DNA from: Chionoecetes opilio
Lineage: Eukaryota > Arthropoda > Malacostraca > Decapoda > Majidae
DNA length: 64,000 nucleotides
Direction: 5' to 3'
Assembly (NCBI GenBank): GCA_016584305.1
Contig: JACEEZ010000110.1
Location: forward strand, 333,588-397,587
This document shows, one piece after another, positions 46,013 through 56,741 of the stretch. How positions within the stretch are numbered: position 1 is the first letter of the stretch; each line of letters starts with the position of its first letter. The translations under genes and the position numbers were made by a program. The notes under the pieces were generated by a model. It was not told the DNA's origin and ran no database searches. It saw nothing but the letters and a program-made list of their open reading frames with translations.

Positions 46013-46068
<56 letters not shown>
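45914..46068. repeat. (TA)n-rich tract
   Basis: TA repeats with AATA interruptions inside the CATAGACCACTG element. Confidence 0.9.
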
Positions 46069-46071
<3 letters not shown>

Positions 46072-48751
46072 TCCGAGCGGCCCTCCGACTTCAGGAAAGG
46101 GTTCAGGCCATGTGCAACAGGCGATATTCCATGCGCAGTCCGGTATACAGTGGTCTATGGGTGACCAAATCACTGCCGCATATTCCAACCTTGGTCGAAT
46201 CAAAGATGTTTTTTTATTCTTATCATCTCTTCATCCAGATATTTGAATGCCATTCTTTATTCCTCAGCAACGATATGTATCCCCTGTGATCTTTTTTATA
46301 TGCTTCTCAGGTGACAAATTGTCCTTAATCCATACTCCCAGATCTTTTTCGACCTTTTTTTTGATTATCCATTCGTTTCCCCATCGAATACTTTCCTTTG
46401 TCTCTTTTTGCTACTGCCCTTTTCCATCACTTTACATTTTTTTAGCATTAAACTCCATTTCCCATATTTGATCCATCTGAAAATCTTATCTAGATCCTTT
46501 TTGTAAATCCTTACAGCCCCTTTACTTTCTACTTTCTTAGTAATTTAGCATCTCAGTGAATAAACTCATAAACTTTTCACTCCCTCTGTCATACCCTTTA
46601 CAAAAAGAACATCCTGGGCCAATACTGATCCTTGAGGAACTCCACTTATCACACTGCACCATTCTGACTTCTGATCTTTTATTACTGTTTCATCTCTCTG
46701 TTGCTCAAAAAGTCTTCCATCCACTTCAGCAAACCACCCTTCAATCCTCCTACATGTTCTAGCTTCCAGAGCAGTCTCTTATGAGGTACCTTGTCAAATG
46801 CGTTCTTTAGGTCCAAGTATATGCAATCGACCCACCCCTCTCTTTCCTGTGTCACTCGATCACTCTCGAGTTAAAAGCTTAAAATTTTTTACATGACATT
46901 CCCCTCTAAATCCAAACTGGCCACCTGCGAGTGTGTGTCTCTTCCAAATATTCAACCATCTGTCCTTCACAACTTTTTCACACATTTTTGCCACTACACT
47001 TGTTAATGATACTGGCCTGTATTTAAGGTTCTTTTTTGTCTCCTCCTTTGGAATTAGCACAATATTTGCTCTTTTCCATCAAGCGGGACTCTGCTCTCCT
47101 TGAGTGAATCTCAATTACACTATGTAACTTCCGCTACTTGGTTACTGCACTTTTTCATTATCCAATTTGACACTCCATCGGGACCCGGGGCTTTTCTCAC
47201 ATCTTGATTTTCCCATTACCCTTTTACTTCTATTACGTCTACTTTATGTCTTCTATTATATTTTCTTTTGCTATTATATTTTTCGTTTTAAATTCACTTT
47301 TCTTGTAAATACAGTCTGTAAGCATTTATTCATTACCTCAGCCTGTTGTAGTGCATCTTCATACACTATGCCTTCTACCTTCAGCTTATCTATTCCTTCC
47401 TGTTTTCATTTTTCCATTTATATATCTATAGAAAAGTTTCGGTTCATTCCTACATTTTCTTTAATTACTCTCATATTTTACTTTCTTCTTCTCTTCGGAT
47501 TCTTACATATTCATTTTAGTTTTTTTGTACTTCTCCCAAAGGTTGATACCTCCTTTTTTCCTCCAACTATCCATGTTTTTTTCTTTCTAGTCTTGCTAAT
47601 TCACATTTTCTGTTAAACCATTCATTCTTTTTTTTCTCTGAAAACTATCCTTGGAACATAACTATTTATTCCTTCTGTGTAAATTCGGATGAACTAAATT
47701 CCCATTTTTCTGGTACTCCTTGTTGCATGGAAACTACTCCAGTCGTCTCTCCGAAAATGTTCTTAATCCGTCAAAGTCTGCTTTTCCAAAATTTGTATCT
47801 TCCTATCTTGTTCTTCTCTTCTCCCCTCTTTTTTGCTATCATTTACTTCAAATTCAATAAGTACATGGTCACTCTTTCCAAGGGGCACTGTAATTATTTA
47901 CTTTACTAATTACTTCCAGTTCTTTTGTCAATAGTAGATCTAGTCTTAATGGTTCTTCGCTACTTCTGAATCTTTTATTCTCTTAATCCCTGGGGTCATA
48001 ATGTTATTCATTACCAGATCCAACATGTACCACCCCATGAGTCTTCTCCTCCTTCAGTATACCATTCTTCCCCGCAAACTTTTTTGCAGTTAAGATCTCC
48101 CATCAAAATGGGTGTTCTCACAATTTTCCATCGTATTCTTTAAACATTTGCTTGTGTCTCTTTTCATGTCTCCATACTCCTCTCCCCCAGGAATTTGTCT
48201 TAGGTGGAATTTATACAGTACTAAGTCTCTTTTTTCTTCCTTTTTTCATCACCAACTCTACCTTTAACACCTCTGCCCTACCTTCTCCTTTTTCCACATT
48301 CCCTACTACCACATCCTTCCTTGTTAAAATCATTACACCCCCCTCCCTTTTTCTGATTTGTTTTCTCCCCCATACATTATATTGACCCTCCCAAATGGGA
48401 CATCCCCAGAATCACTCAGTTCATTTTCTACTAGACCTAATATGTCTGGTTTCTTGGCTCTCAGGTCATCGTTACTTCTGTTAATGTTGACACTAGCCCC
48501 ATTTATATTTTTGTACGATACCCGCCATCCTTTTTTATTCCTTTGAATGTCTTCTCTTACTCTTTCTCTTTTAGATACCACCTTCAGTTTTGGTCTAAAA
48601 AATCTCCCAAAGGAATTTCTGGTTTTTCCCCTTCCGTTCTCATTCGTTTTTTTCTTTGGCTTCTATAAACAGTACATTCAAACTGGCTCTTTCTTCTCCC
48701 TTCATCTTTTCTTATCCATATTTTTTTTATATTCTTCTGTCTTTGCCAGTG

Positions 48752-49029
48752 TGTGTGTGTGTGTGTGCCTAAAGTGCCGTTAGGCTGTGAGCTCCAGGGG
48801 ATGGTAGGCCCGGAGGTTCACTTGAGGGCTGTCATGGTTTGCCCTCGCCCGTGGGGACGCAGACAAAAATTTCTATAGTGACGCCTGTGATTAGAGGCTC
48901 ATGCCACCCCCCGTGTCCTCTGATGCCCTCGCAATCGAAGGTAGAGTTAATGGGCAGTGTGGGTGTTCTTAGGCCACTAGATGGTGCAGAGAAAGATTTT
49001 AAGTGGATTTTACAGCCCTCATCAAGGAT
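48752..49029 (-). mobile_element. tRNA-derived SINE, copy 4, headless, with (TG)n
   Basis: The body from GCCGTTAGGCTGTGAGC to TACAGCCCTCATCAAGG matches the SINE family on the minus strand. The tRNA-like head is absent. A TG microsatellite adjoins the 3' side, as in copy 3, and the sequence after the SINE (TGGTAACACCTCAAAATAAG) is also shared with copy 3 at 13983. Confidence 0.75.
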
Positions 49030-49570
49030 AATTAAATAAGATTGGTAACACCTCAAAATAAGTAGCACCTTTAAACCTTACACCCCCGCCGTTCCCTTTC
49101 GTCTTTACCCAAAATACTCCCCATATAAGTGATTAACCATGACATGTGTGGTACTGTGGCTTCTGGAGTACTGGAGGAGACAGGAGAGAAGAGGGAAGGC
49201 ATTGTGACAGTGTTATTGTCGTATAACACTGTCACACAACCATTTAGCTGGCGCCCTCACTCACTCAGACCAAAACAAATGAAAATGTTTTAGTATCCCC
49301 GGTGAAATAGACAAGGAAGAGTTGACAAATCTGTTAACAAAAGAAAGAAGTTTTAAGAGAACCTATGAAGCGATACTAAGCGTCAAAGGTCACAAGAAAA
49401 GACGAATCGAGAGAGACAGAGATGGAAGTTTTTAACAGATAATCTCTTCACCTGCCTTGTCATACATAAAAGCACACTAACATGACATAAACGTGTACAG
49501 AGCTAGAGCCCCTCAATGCCTTGGGTCTTACTAACTAATCACTATACTATAAACCCCGAGGGTATATATA
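49030..49570. other. Unassigned spacer with a perfect 14-bp stem hairpin
   Basis: TGTGACAGTGTTAT at 49203-49216 and ATAACACTGTCACA at 49223-49236 pair perfectly around a 6-base loop. A 25-bp piece (GATACTAAGCGTCAAAGGTCAC) resembles, in complement, the CTTCTTGTGACC block near Tigger ends. Otherwise nothing recognised. Confidence 0.6.
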
Positions 49571-50580
49571 CATGGGCGCAGTAGTAAATACTGGGGCCCC
49601 ACACCCATGCGTAGCGCATTTGAAGGGCCCCCAAAAATGTTGCCAAACCACCCTCTATGGTTAATTTGGTTATATTTCAAAGACATGTGGCAACCCTGTA
49701 GGCTCTAGTCTAACCCCCTGGAAGTGATAAAGTGAGTCAGTAGCAGTAGCTTATTGTGTGTCTGGGGGCGTATCTGTTTCGCTTCAGCGGCAGCCGCAAA
49801 ACGAAGTCGGTGGGAAGTAACTACACGAAAGTTACTCTTTTCGAACCATAATACTTCCTTTTCCCCTGTTCTACACTCCAGTTATGTTGTTTTGCAAATG
49901 TGAGTCGTTTGCGGCGCATTTGTCAGTCAGTAACGGTTTTAGGGCTGCTACCCTGCTTTGAAGGTCAAATGGTGTTTGAGGCAGTGCTGTACTTTTTGGA
50001 TGGCGACGTATTTTACAGCTTGGGTACAGGAGTTTAGTTCTTTTGCAGTTTAAACTTGGATTCCGAGTCACTACAAAGCTTTAGGAGTTTGCTGTAAGCT
50101 GTGACGTTTTTCTCTTACGCCCAGGTTTTTCTTACTGAGGAAAAACTGTTGGGTGATAGGTCCCTTTCCCCTTTCACAGCCCCAGAATGGTGGACCTGCC
50201 ACGACCTGTACGACGCATTAACTCACTGACAGGCACATTTTCCTCACGTAAAGCAAATATACGAGCCTTCTCCACATCACTGAGCTGGGTAGGGCCCATG
50301 TCTGTTCACTGTTATGGACACAGCTGGGTACAAAGGTGGGCTGAGAAAATAGTCGCGAGCTTGTGATCACTCAGCGGAACAACGTCCTCCCACTCTGAAA
50401 ACTCATGAGCTACTGACTCACGTATCACCTCCAGGAGGTACACTAGATCCTACAGTGATGCCCACATGTCATCGAATATGCCAAATCTAACCATAGAGGG
50501 TGGTTTGGCAATATTTACTGGTGCCCTTCAAATGCGCCACACGTGGGTGAGGGAGGGGCCCCAGTATATACGGCACCCAC

Positions 50581-50582
<2 letters not shown>
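49571..50582 (-). mobile_element. Tc1-like transposon copy 2 (no nested insertions)
   Basis: Degraded left end CATGGGCGCAGTAGTAAATAC, right end TATACGGCACCCACTG. It aligns along its length with 33172-35024 but lacks both nested insertions. The transposase (minus) is broken by many single-base gaps; PFDLQSRVAALKPLLTDK remains readable near 49975. Confidence 0.88.
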
Positions 50583-50629
<47 letters not shown>

Positions 50630-50635
50630 ATATAG

Positions 50636-50680
<45 letters not shown>
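50583..50680. repeat. (TG)-(TA)n microsatellite
   Basis: Joins the right end of the Tc1-like copy to the left end of the next transposon. Confidence 0.95.
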
Positions 50681-52215
50681 CCGTATTTGCCAGCACATAA
50701 GACGCACTTTTTTCCCTTAAAAAGGAATGCAAAGTTCACCCTGCGTCTAATGCGGCCATATTAGCGCATGAGAGGTCGGGCAGAGAATGCAGAACAGCCG
50801 GTGGTATATTACTAAAGGGGTCTGGAGTTATCTGTGTTGAGCAGTAGTTCACTGAGCACAAATTTGTAGCTTGTTTATCAACAGTAATGCATAATACTAA
50901 GAAAAGGTTGGAGTTTAGAGAAAATAAGAGCTGGGGCAACAAGATAGCGATTGTTGCTGCCAAAATGGTCGTGTCAGATGTAAACATCATCCACCCCCCT
51001 CTGCTGCTCTCCATTGTAAATCGTCTGATAAACATCTCGGCGACGCCCTCCGCACACCCACCATGGGTCATTACCACTCAGACTCCTCCCCGCACCCATG
51101 GAAAAGACAAACATCCCGCATATTAGATGTCGCCCTAACCCGCATTCGTTTCGGGCCACACAAGTTGACACAACAGTTGAAATGAGATGATAGAAGGGAG
51201 GCAGAAAATAGTGTTGGAATTTTCGCTGGAATGAGTATTGTTGATAAATGGAATAGTGAAACAGAGAGCGTGTTAAAGTTTTATTTGAAGGAGTGTGAGC
51301 GGTGAGAGGGAGGTGTAATATATTGGGGAGTCTGTCTATACACACAAGGATGTAAAAAGGGCGTCGTTTCTTTGTAGTTTATTTGACAGCGAGTCATTGT
51401 ACACGTGGGGACAAGAGGTGCACAAAATGTGTGTCTCTGTGTGTCCTTTGGTTGCTTGAATTACCTGGCTGGGTGTTGCAGTTGTGTCGGCGAGGACAAG
51501 TCAGGTCAGCGTCAGGTCACCCTCAGGCCTCTAATCCTGGTCCCAGACAGGGGGGTGGCCTAAGCCGATGCTGGTGTGTATGTGCATGTGTGTGTTAGCG
51601 CCGCTACAGTGGTAAGCAAGGTGGGATAAGAGACAGCATAGGCCTTTGTACCACCTTGACCCCTCAGTCCTCACCCCTGTACCTCTACGGATAAGGAAAC
51701 TGTATGAAAGAGTGCTAGTAAAAAGGCTGCAATGGTACCTGTAGACGGGACAAAAGTCTTCCACAGGGTTTACACCAAAGCCAAGCCCCCTCACAGCGCC
51801 ACACCGTCCCCCTCAAGGCCGAATCACACCATACCATCATGGTGAAATTAGTGACAGGGCACCGTCTCATCACATCCGTTAGAATTTCTTACATTCAGAA
51901 ACAAATAGACATGTTACACCTAAACAGTGCGCCGCCATCACGGCTCCAATACATCATTGCCCTGTCACGTAACGGTTTCTGGGGAAGAAAATTTTAACGT
52001 AATGAGACTGCGCCGTGCTGATAATTGTAGTTTTCTCAAGGCTTTGTGTACCCAAAACAATGTCTTTTACAGTTCAACTCCTCTTCTTCATCCGACAGAA
52101 GTGCTATTAACTCCTTCACGCACGGTGACGCGATCGCGTCAAGACGGGCCCGTGTACATCTTAGCTTTTGACGCGAATTGCGTCAAAAAACATTAAAAAA
52201 TTTGCCAAAATAAAG

Positions 52216-52974
52216 TACACACAAACCTCGATTTCCCGTACCTCCATTTCCGGATATTGGATTTGCTGGACAAAATCCGAGGTCCGGGAATATGTCAGAG
52301 TCCAAGATTTTTTTTTTTTTTTTATACGTTGAAATTCCTGGTGCTGGTCATAAATTGACAAAGTTGTCCGGCGGTCCAAGCGTCTCCTGTCACCCCTGGT
52401 CAGTGTCCGTGCCTCCCGCCAGGTGGCAGCATGCTCAGTGGTCGTATTGTTTACATTTGGGCACACGACACTCACGGTTCACCTGCCCGCCTCCGTCATT
52501 CCCTGACTCCCACTGCCCCTGGTGCAGGAACATCTCTGAGACTATTAAACACTTTCTGCTGCCTCCCGCCAGGTGGCAGCATCCTCAGCGGTCGTATTGT
52601 TTACATTTGGACACACGACACTCACGGTTCACCTGCACTGCCTCCGTTAGTCCCCTGACTCCCACTGCCCCTGGTGCAGGAACGTCTCTTGAGACTATTT
52701 TGAAACTTTCTGCTGCCCCCTGCCAGGGGGCAGCATGCTCAGCGGACTTTAAAAGTCCGCGGCGGGGTAGTTGATATTGGCGGTTGCCGGAGAGTAAAAA
52801 CTAGAGTAGGAAAACGCCCGGGGGTGGGTAATGGCTTTGGACTTTTTTTTTTTTTTTTTTTTTTTTTTATTTTTTTTTTAGAGGAAAATTTCCCGGGACT
52901 GTTCGATTCCCGAACTTTTGCGGTTCCCGGACCAGTGTTCCCCCCTATTAGTACGGGAAATCAAGGTTTGTGCG
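52216..52974. mobile_element. MITE, CCTCGATTTCCCG family, copy 2 (reversed)
   Basis: TACACACAAACCTCGATTTCC on the left, GGGAAATCAAGGTTTGTG on the right, reversed relative to copy 1. Contains about 2.2 units of the 150-bp repeat and T runs. Confidence 0.85.
52409..52740. repeat. 150-bp minisatellite, about 2.2 units
   Basis: GCCTCCCGCCAGGTGGCAGC begins at 52411 and 52561, and a diverged third start lies near 52714. Confidence 0.88.
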
Positions 52975-54790
52975 AAATTTATCGGGAATAGCGTCAAAAT
53001 TTTCTGCATAAAAGATCAAGCTAGGCCTATAAAATAAACTATTGTCACTCGCTCGTGCGAATGGTTTTGAAGTGATAAGGGCCCTTGTCCCAGTTCACTC
53101 TCAGCGGGGCAGCGTGTTAGCCCGCCTTCTTAGCCATCCTTTCTTCCAACATGTGTTTCAGTTTTCCTCCATTTTCTCAAAATCTACGGGCCATATGAAA
53201 ATTATAATGGTAGCTTTGGGAAATCCTCATAAAATTTTCGCTTTCATTGGCATATAAGCCATAAAAAGTAGACTCAGGAAGTATCGAGCTACGAAGTGGT
53301 GAACGTAAGTATTTCTTATTTCTCTTTCTAAATGTTTTCTCGAATTCGTTAAACTCCGTATTTATTTGCATTTCTTGTTATTTTTGTCTTCATAAGGCAG
53401 AATAATCTCTTGCGAAACCAAAAATATATAAAAATGCCGGGAAAAAAAGAATAATCGTGGTTGAAATTGATAACATAAACAAAACATTCGCCGCACAGTC
53501 AGGCCATTCCGGGGGGCTCCTTAGAGAGCCCCAAATTGATGTCGCAATGGACGGAAAAACTTATTAAACTTTCGTGCGTGAAAGGGTTAATGCAAATTTC
53601 TTCAAGCATAGCCCTCTGAGGCACCATGTCGCTAAGAGGGTGAGCAGAACTGCCGAAAATGACAGAACCGTGACGAATAGTGTGAATACAAAGGCACGGC
53701 TGACGGAACGCTGCCGTGATTTCAGAGTGTGAATCAGCCTTCACCGTACCTTCCTGAAGAAGATTAATAAACCCCTCGTGACTGTGATAGATTCATAGGT
53801 GTAAATCAGTGCAAATATCGTCGATTCCGACCGGTGCCCTTCAACAATTACAAACAATAACAACAAGGTAGAGATGGTACCTTAGTGTTATCTAAATACT
53901 TCGTGTATTTTTGTTATTGGACAACCACAGAATTCGAGGCCGAAACTTAAGTCCTCCTGAATATTTTTGATGTTTTTTTGAATTAATCTGGCTTTCGTTT
54001 TTGTCGGACATAAATGTTGTTTACATGTGTGTTGGGGGCAACCTGCCCTCCCAGGTCTGCCCGCAAACATTGCTACGTTTTCACATTGCCATATTATTAG
54101 GTCATTTTCGTTTTTTCTCTATATCATCTGTTACTAAACCAAACCTCACCTCTAACCTAACCTAATCTGTTTTAAAACCTAACTTAATTTCTGGCTGAAG
54201 TAACGGTAGATTTGGGTACTACGTTTTAATGCCTTATTATTAAATTGCGCCATGGGAAATGGGGTTCAAAATACTCAGAATGAAGAAAGCTACACGATGG
54301 TGCCCGGTAAGAGCCCCTAGGACTTTTGAAAGCCTACTACCAAAATAATACCAATATCTATACTACTGCAAATTTTCCACAGTCTAAACACATAGCAGAA
54401 AAGCAACAAAGGCATACCTACAACATTAAATCTAAGCTATATGTCATAGGTAGCAAATATTAGAATATCAATTCGTGGGGCACCCTGCAATATATTATGA
54501 TTTTGACGATTTTGGTACACTGTCATTCTCTTTACATTTTAACGAGAATAATTTTTCATTCACTTTCATTGCACTGTGAATATTGTATTTGGTACATGCT
54601 CATAATCATTTGCTTTCCCCTACAAATCCTTTTTTTTTTAAAAAACTTTATAATTTTACGAGAAGAAAAAAACCATTCCCTCAAAAACACCAATATTTTT
54701 TTTCTTCACCAAACCTCTTTGTAAAATAGGGGTGCGTTCTTATGCGGAGGTGCGTCTTATGCGCCGGCAAATACGGTATATATATTTTAT

Positions 54791-55709
54791 ATACACACAA
54801 CCTCGATTTCCCGACTAATAGGGGGGAGCACTGTCCGGGAACCGCAAAAGTCCGGGAATCGCAAATTAAAAAAAAAAAAAAAAAAAATACGATGCCATTT
54901 CCCACCCCCGGACGTTTATCCTACTCTAGTATTTACTGTCCGGCAACCACCAATATCACAACTACCCCGCCGCAGACTTTTTCGTCCGCTGAGCATGCAG
55001 CCACCCGGCGGGAGGCAGCAGAAAGTGTTCAATAGTCTCAAAAGACGTTCCTGCACCCGGGGCAGTTGGGGATCAGGGGACTAACGGAGGCTGTGCAGGT
55101 GAACCGTGAGTGTCGTGTGCCCAAATGTAAACAATTACGTCGCTGAGCATGCTGCCCCCCTGGCGGGAGGCCCGCAGAAAGTGTTCAATAGTCTCAGAAA
55201 GTTCTTGCACCAGGGGCAGTGGAGTCAGGGGACTGACGGAGGCTGTGCAGGTGAAAACCCTTTAATGTTTTGTGCCCAATGTAAACAATACGACCGCTGG
55301 GGCATGGGTGCCACCCGGCGGGAGGCAGCCAGAAAGTGTTCAATAGTCCCCAAGAGACGTTCCTGCACCAGGGGCAGTGGGAGTCAGGTGATGACGGAGG
55401 CTGTGCAGGTGAAACCCTGAATGTTGTTGCCAAATGTAAAAATACGACCCCTGAGCATGCTGCCACCTGGCGGGAGCAGCAGAAAGTGTTCAATAGTCTC
55501 AAGAGACGTTCCTGCACCAGGGCAGTGGGAGTCAGGTGACGGGCGGAGGCTGTGCAGGTGAACCGTGAATGTTGTGTGCCCAAATGTAAACAATACGAAC
55601 GCTGAGCATGCTGCCACCTGGCGGGGGGCGCGGACACTGACCAGGGTGACAGGAGACGCTCAGACCGCTGGACAACTTGGTCAATTTACGAACAGGACAG
55701 GCATTCAAC

Positions 55710-55744
<35 letters not shown>

Positions 55745-55864
55745 AAAAAAAAAAAAAAAAAAAATTGTCCGAGACTGACATAATTATTTTTTACCGGACC
55801 TCGGATTTGTCCGGCAAATCCGATATCCGGGAAATCGAGGTCCGGGAAATCGAGGTTTGTGGTA
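54791..55864. mobile_element. MITE, CCTCGATTTCCCG family, copy 3 with expanded repeat
   Basis: Starts ATACACACAACCTCGATTTC, ends AAATCGAGGTTTGTGG; the right terminal block GTCCGGGAAATCGAGG is doubled. It is twice the length of copy 1 because the internal 150-bp unit is expanded. It begins 14 bp from the end of the transposon at 50681-54776. Confidence 0.85.
54990..55625. repeat. 150-bp minisatellite, four to five units
   Basis: Unit starts (CCACCYGGCGGG) near 55001, 55156, 55311, 55463 and 55613, spacing 150-155 bp. Units differ by substitutions and small gaps. Confidence 0.9.
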
Positions 55865-55935
55865 TATATATATATATATATAAAATTATATATATATAAT
55901 ATATATTATAATATATATTATATATATTATATATA
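55865..55935. repeat. (TA)n microsatellite
   Basis: TA tract between the MITE and Tigger copy E. Confidence 0.95.
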
Positions 55936-56720
55936 CAGTCAAACCTCGATATAACGACTAAAGGGGGGGAGGAGTGGTCCGTTAAAGCTGATTGTCCGTT
56001 ATAGCGAGGGTATTTTCCAAGGGTGGAAAAAAATATGGAAAAAACGGAAAAAATTGTGAAATAAATGAGAAAAAATCACAAACCCCAACCAGACTGTGTT
56101 GCATGTTGGGAGGTAAACAGTGACTGGCACTACATGCTGAATTTGGTCCACTCCTACACGAGAATAAATGGGGAAATAATCGCAAACACAACCAAACCGT
56201 GTAGCTAGTCCCAAAATCAAGCTCTAGTGAAAGGTAAACAAACAACAAGCCAGAACACAGCCCTGGCTGTCAAAGGTATTGCATATTATCCCTGACTAAT
56301 GCTCATTATTATATATATTAATTGTTTGTGGAAGTGCAGTTTTATACACGTGTCACTATTAGGCAGTGTGCACTGCGTGTCACTGATAAGGGTATTTAGG
56401 GTGTGAGGGACAGGGGGAGTGTAACAGCGGGCCCCGCCCTAACACTAATAATCACTATTTTAAACAATACCACCTTCTACCATACTAAAATCACTATGCA
56501 CACAGCTCCTTCCTTATATATCTCTAATATGTGTACTGAAAACTTCCTTAAAACCCTAAGCATTCCCAGTAAAATGAAGAAAATATACAATTAGTTGAGT
56601 TGACAATTCGAGCGGCGATGAGCGGTTCTGATAGCCATTCTTGCCGCAAATTTGTCATGCAAAATGGAGTCCGTTCTCCGAAGTCGTTAAATTGAGGTCC
56701 GTTATACGAATGTTTGCTGG
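55936..56720. mobile_element. Tigger-like MITE, copy E, reversed and shortened
   Basis: It begins CAGTCAAACCTCGATATAAC but continues with the sequence that lies next to the right end in copies B and D (complement of ACTCCTCCCCCC and CCACCCTTGGGAAAATACC). The far end GTTATACGAATGTTTGCTGG is degraded. About 0.79 kb against 1.16 kb in copy D. Confidence 0.78.
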
Positions 56721-56741
56721 TATGTATAGTATATATATATA

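Larger units (their letters stand above)
45055..46159. mobile_element. CATAGACCACTG element with 7-bp target duplication
   Basis: GGTGACC lies on both sides (45048-45054, 46160-46166). Ends CATAGACCACTGTATACC and GGTATACAGTGGTCTATG are inverted repeats, extended by GGACTGC/GCAGTCC. A third GTGGTCTATG lies inside at 45150. The interior is mostly a 740-bp palindrome and TA repeats. No transposase; superfamily uncertain. Confidence 0.75.
44586..48735 (-). mobile_element. LINE copy (27-kb family) split by a 1.1-kb insertion, indel-rich
   Basis: 3' end at 44586 with the TATTTACCTAGTTG duplication, C-terminal coding part to 45047 (IERIQRAATKMAPSLRDLTY), then the insertion 45055-46159, then reverse transcriptase, endonuclease and a piece of ORF1 up to 48735. 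Relative to the copies at 27 and 42 kb it has many one-base deletions from 46 kb on. This is either decay or sequencing error. Confidence 0.8.
52111..53586. mobile_element. piggyBac-like non-autonomous element with nested MITE
   Basis: TTAA at 52107-52110 and 53587-53590 flank CTCCTTCACGCACGG and CGTGCGTGAAAGGG. Copy 3 of the host family has the unfilled site (GTGCTATTAATGC at 58188-58200). Without the MITE at 52216-52974 the length is 717 bp. The outer sequence has CGCGATCGCGTC-type words and no transposase. Confidence 0.9.
50681..54776. mobile_element. CCGTATTTGCCGGCGCATAAG-family transposon, copy 2
   Basis: Ends CCGTATTTGCCAGCACATAAG and CTTATGCGCCGGCAAATACGG with TA flanks, reversed relative to copy 1. 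Without the piggyBac-like element (1476 bp + TTAA) it is 2616 bp, against 2659 bp for copy 3. It carries the CTAACCTAACCTAATCTG segment and the single-copy version of the 10451 palindrome arm. No protein recognised. Confidence 0.85.

Noticed and set aside
54990..55625. Regularly spaced repeat array as a CRISPR
   Set aside because: The whole 150-bp unit repeats, without unique spacers, inside a transposon of a eukaryote.
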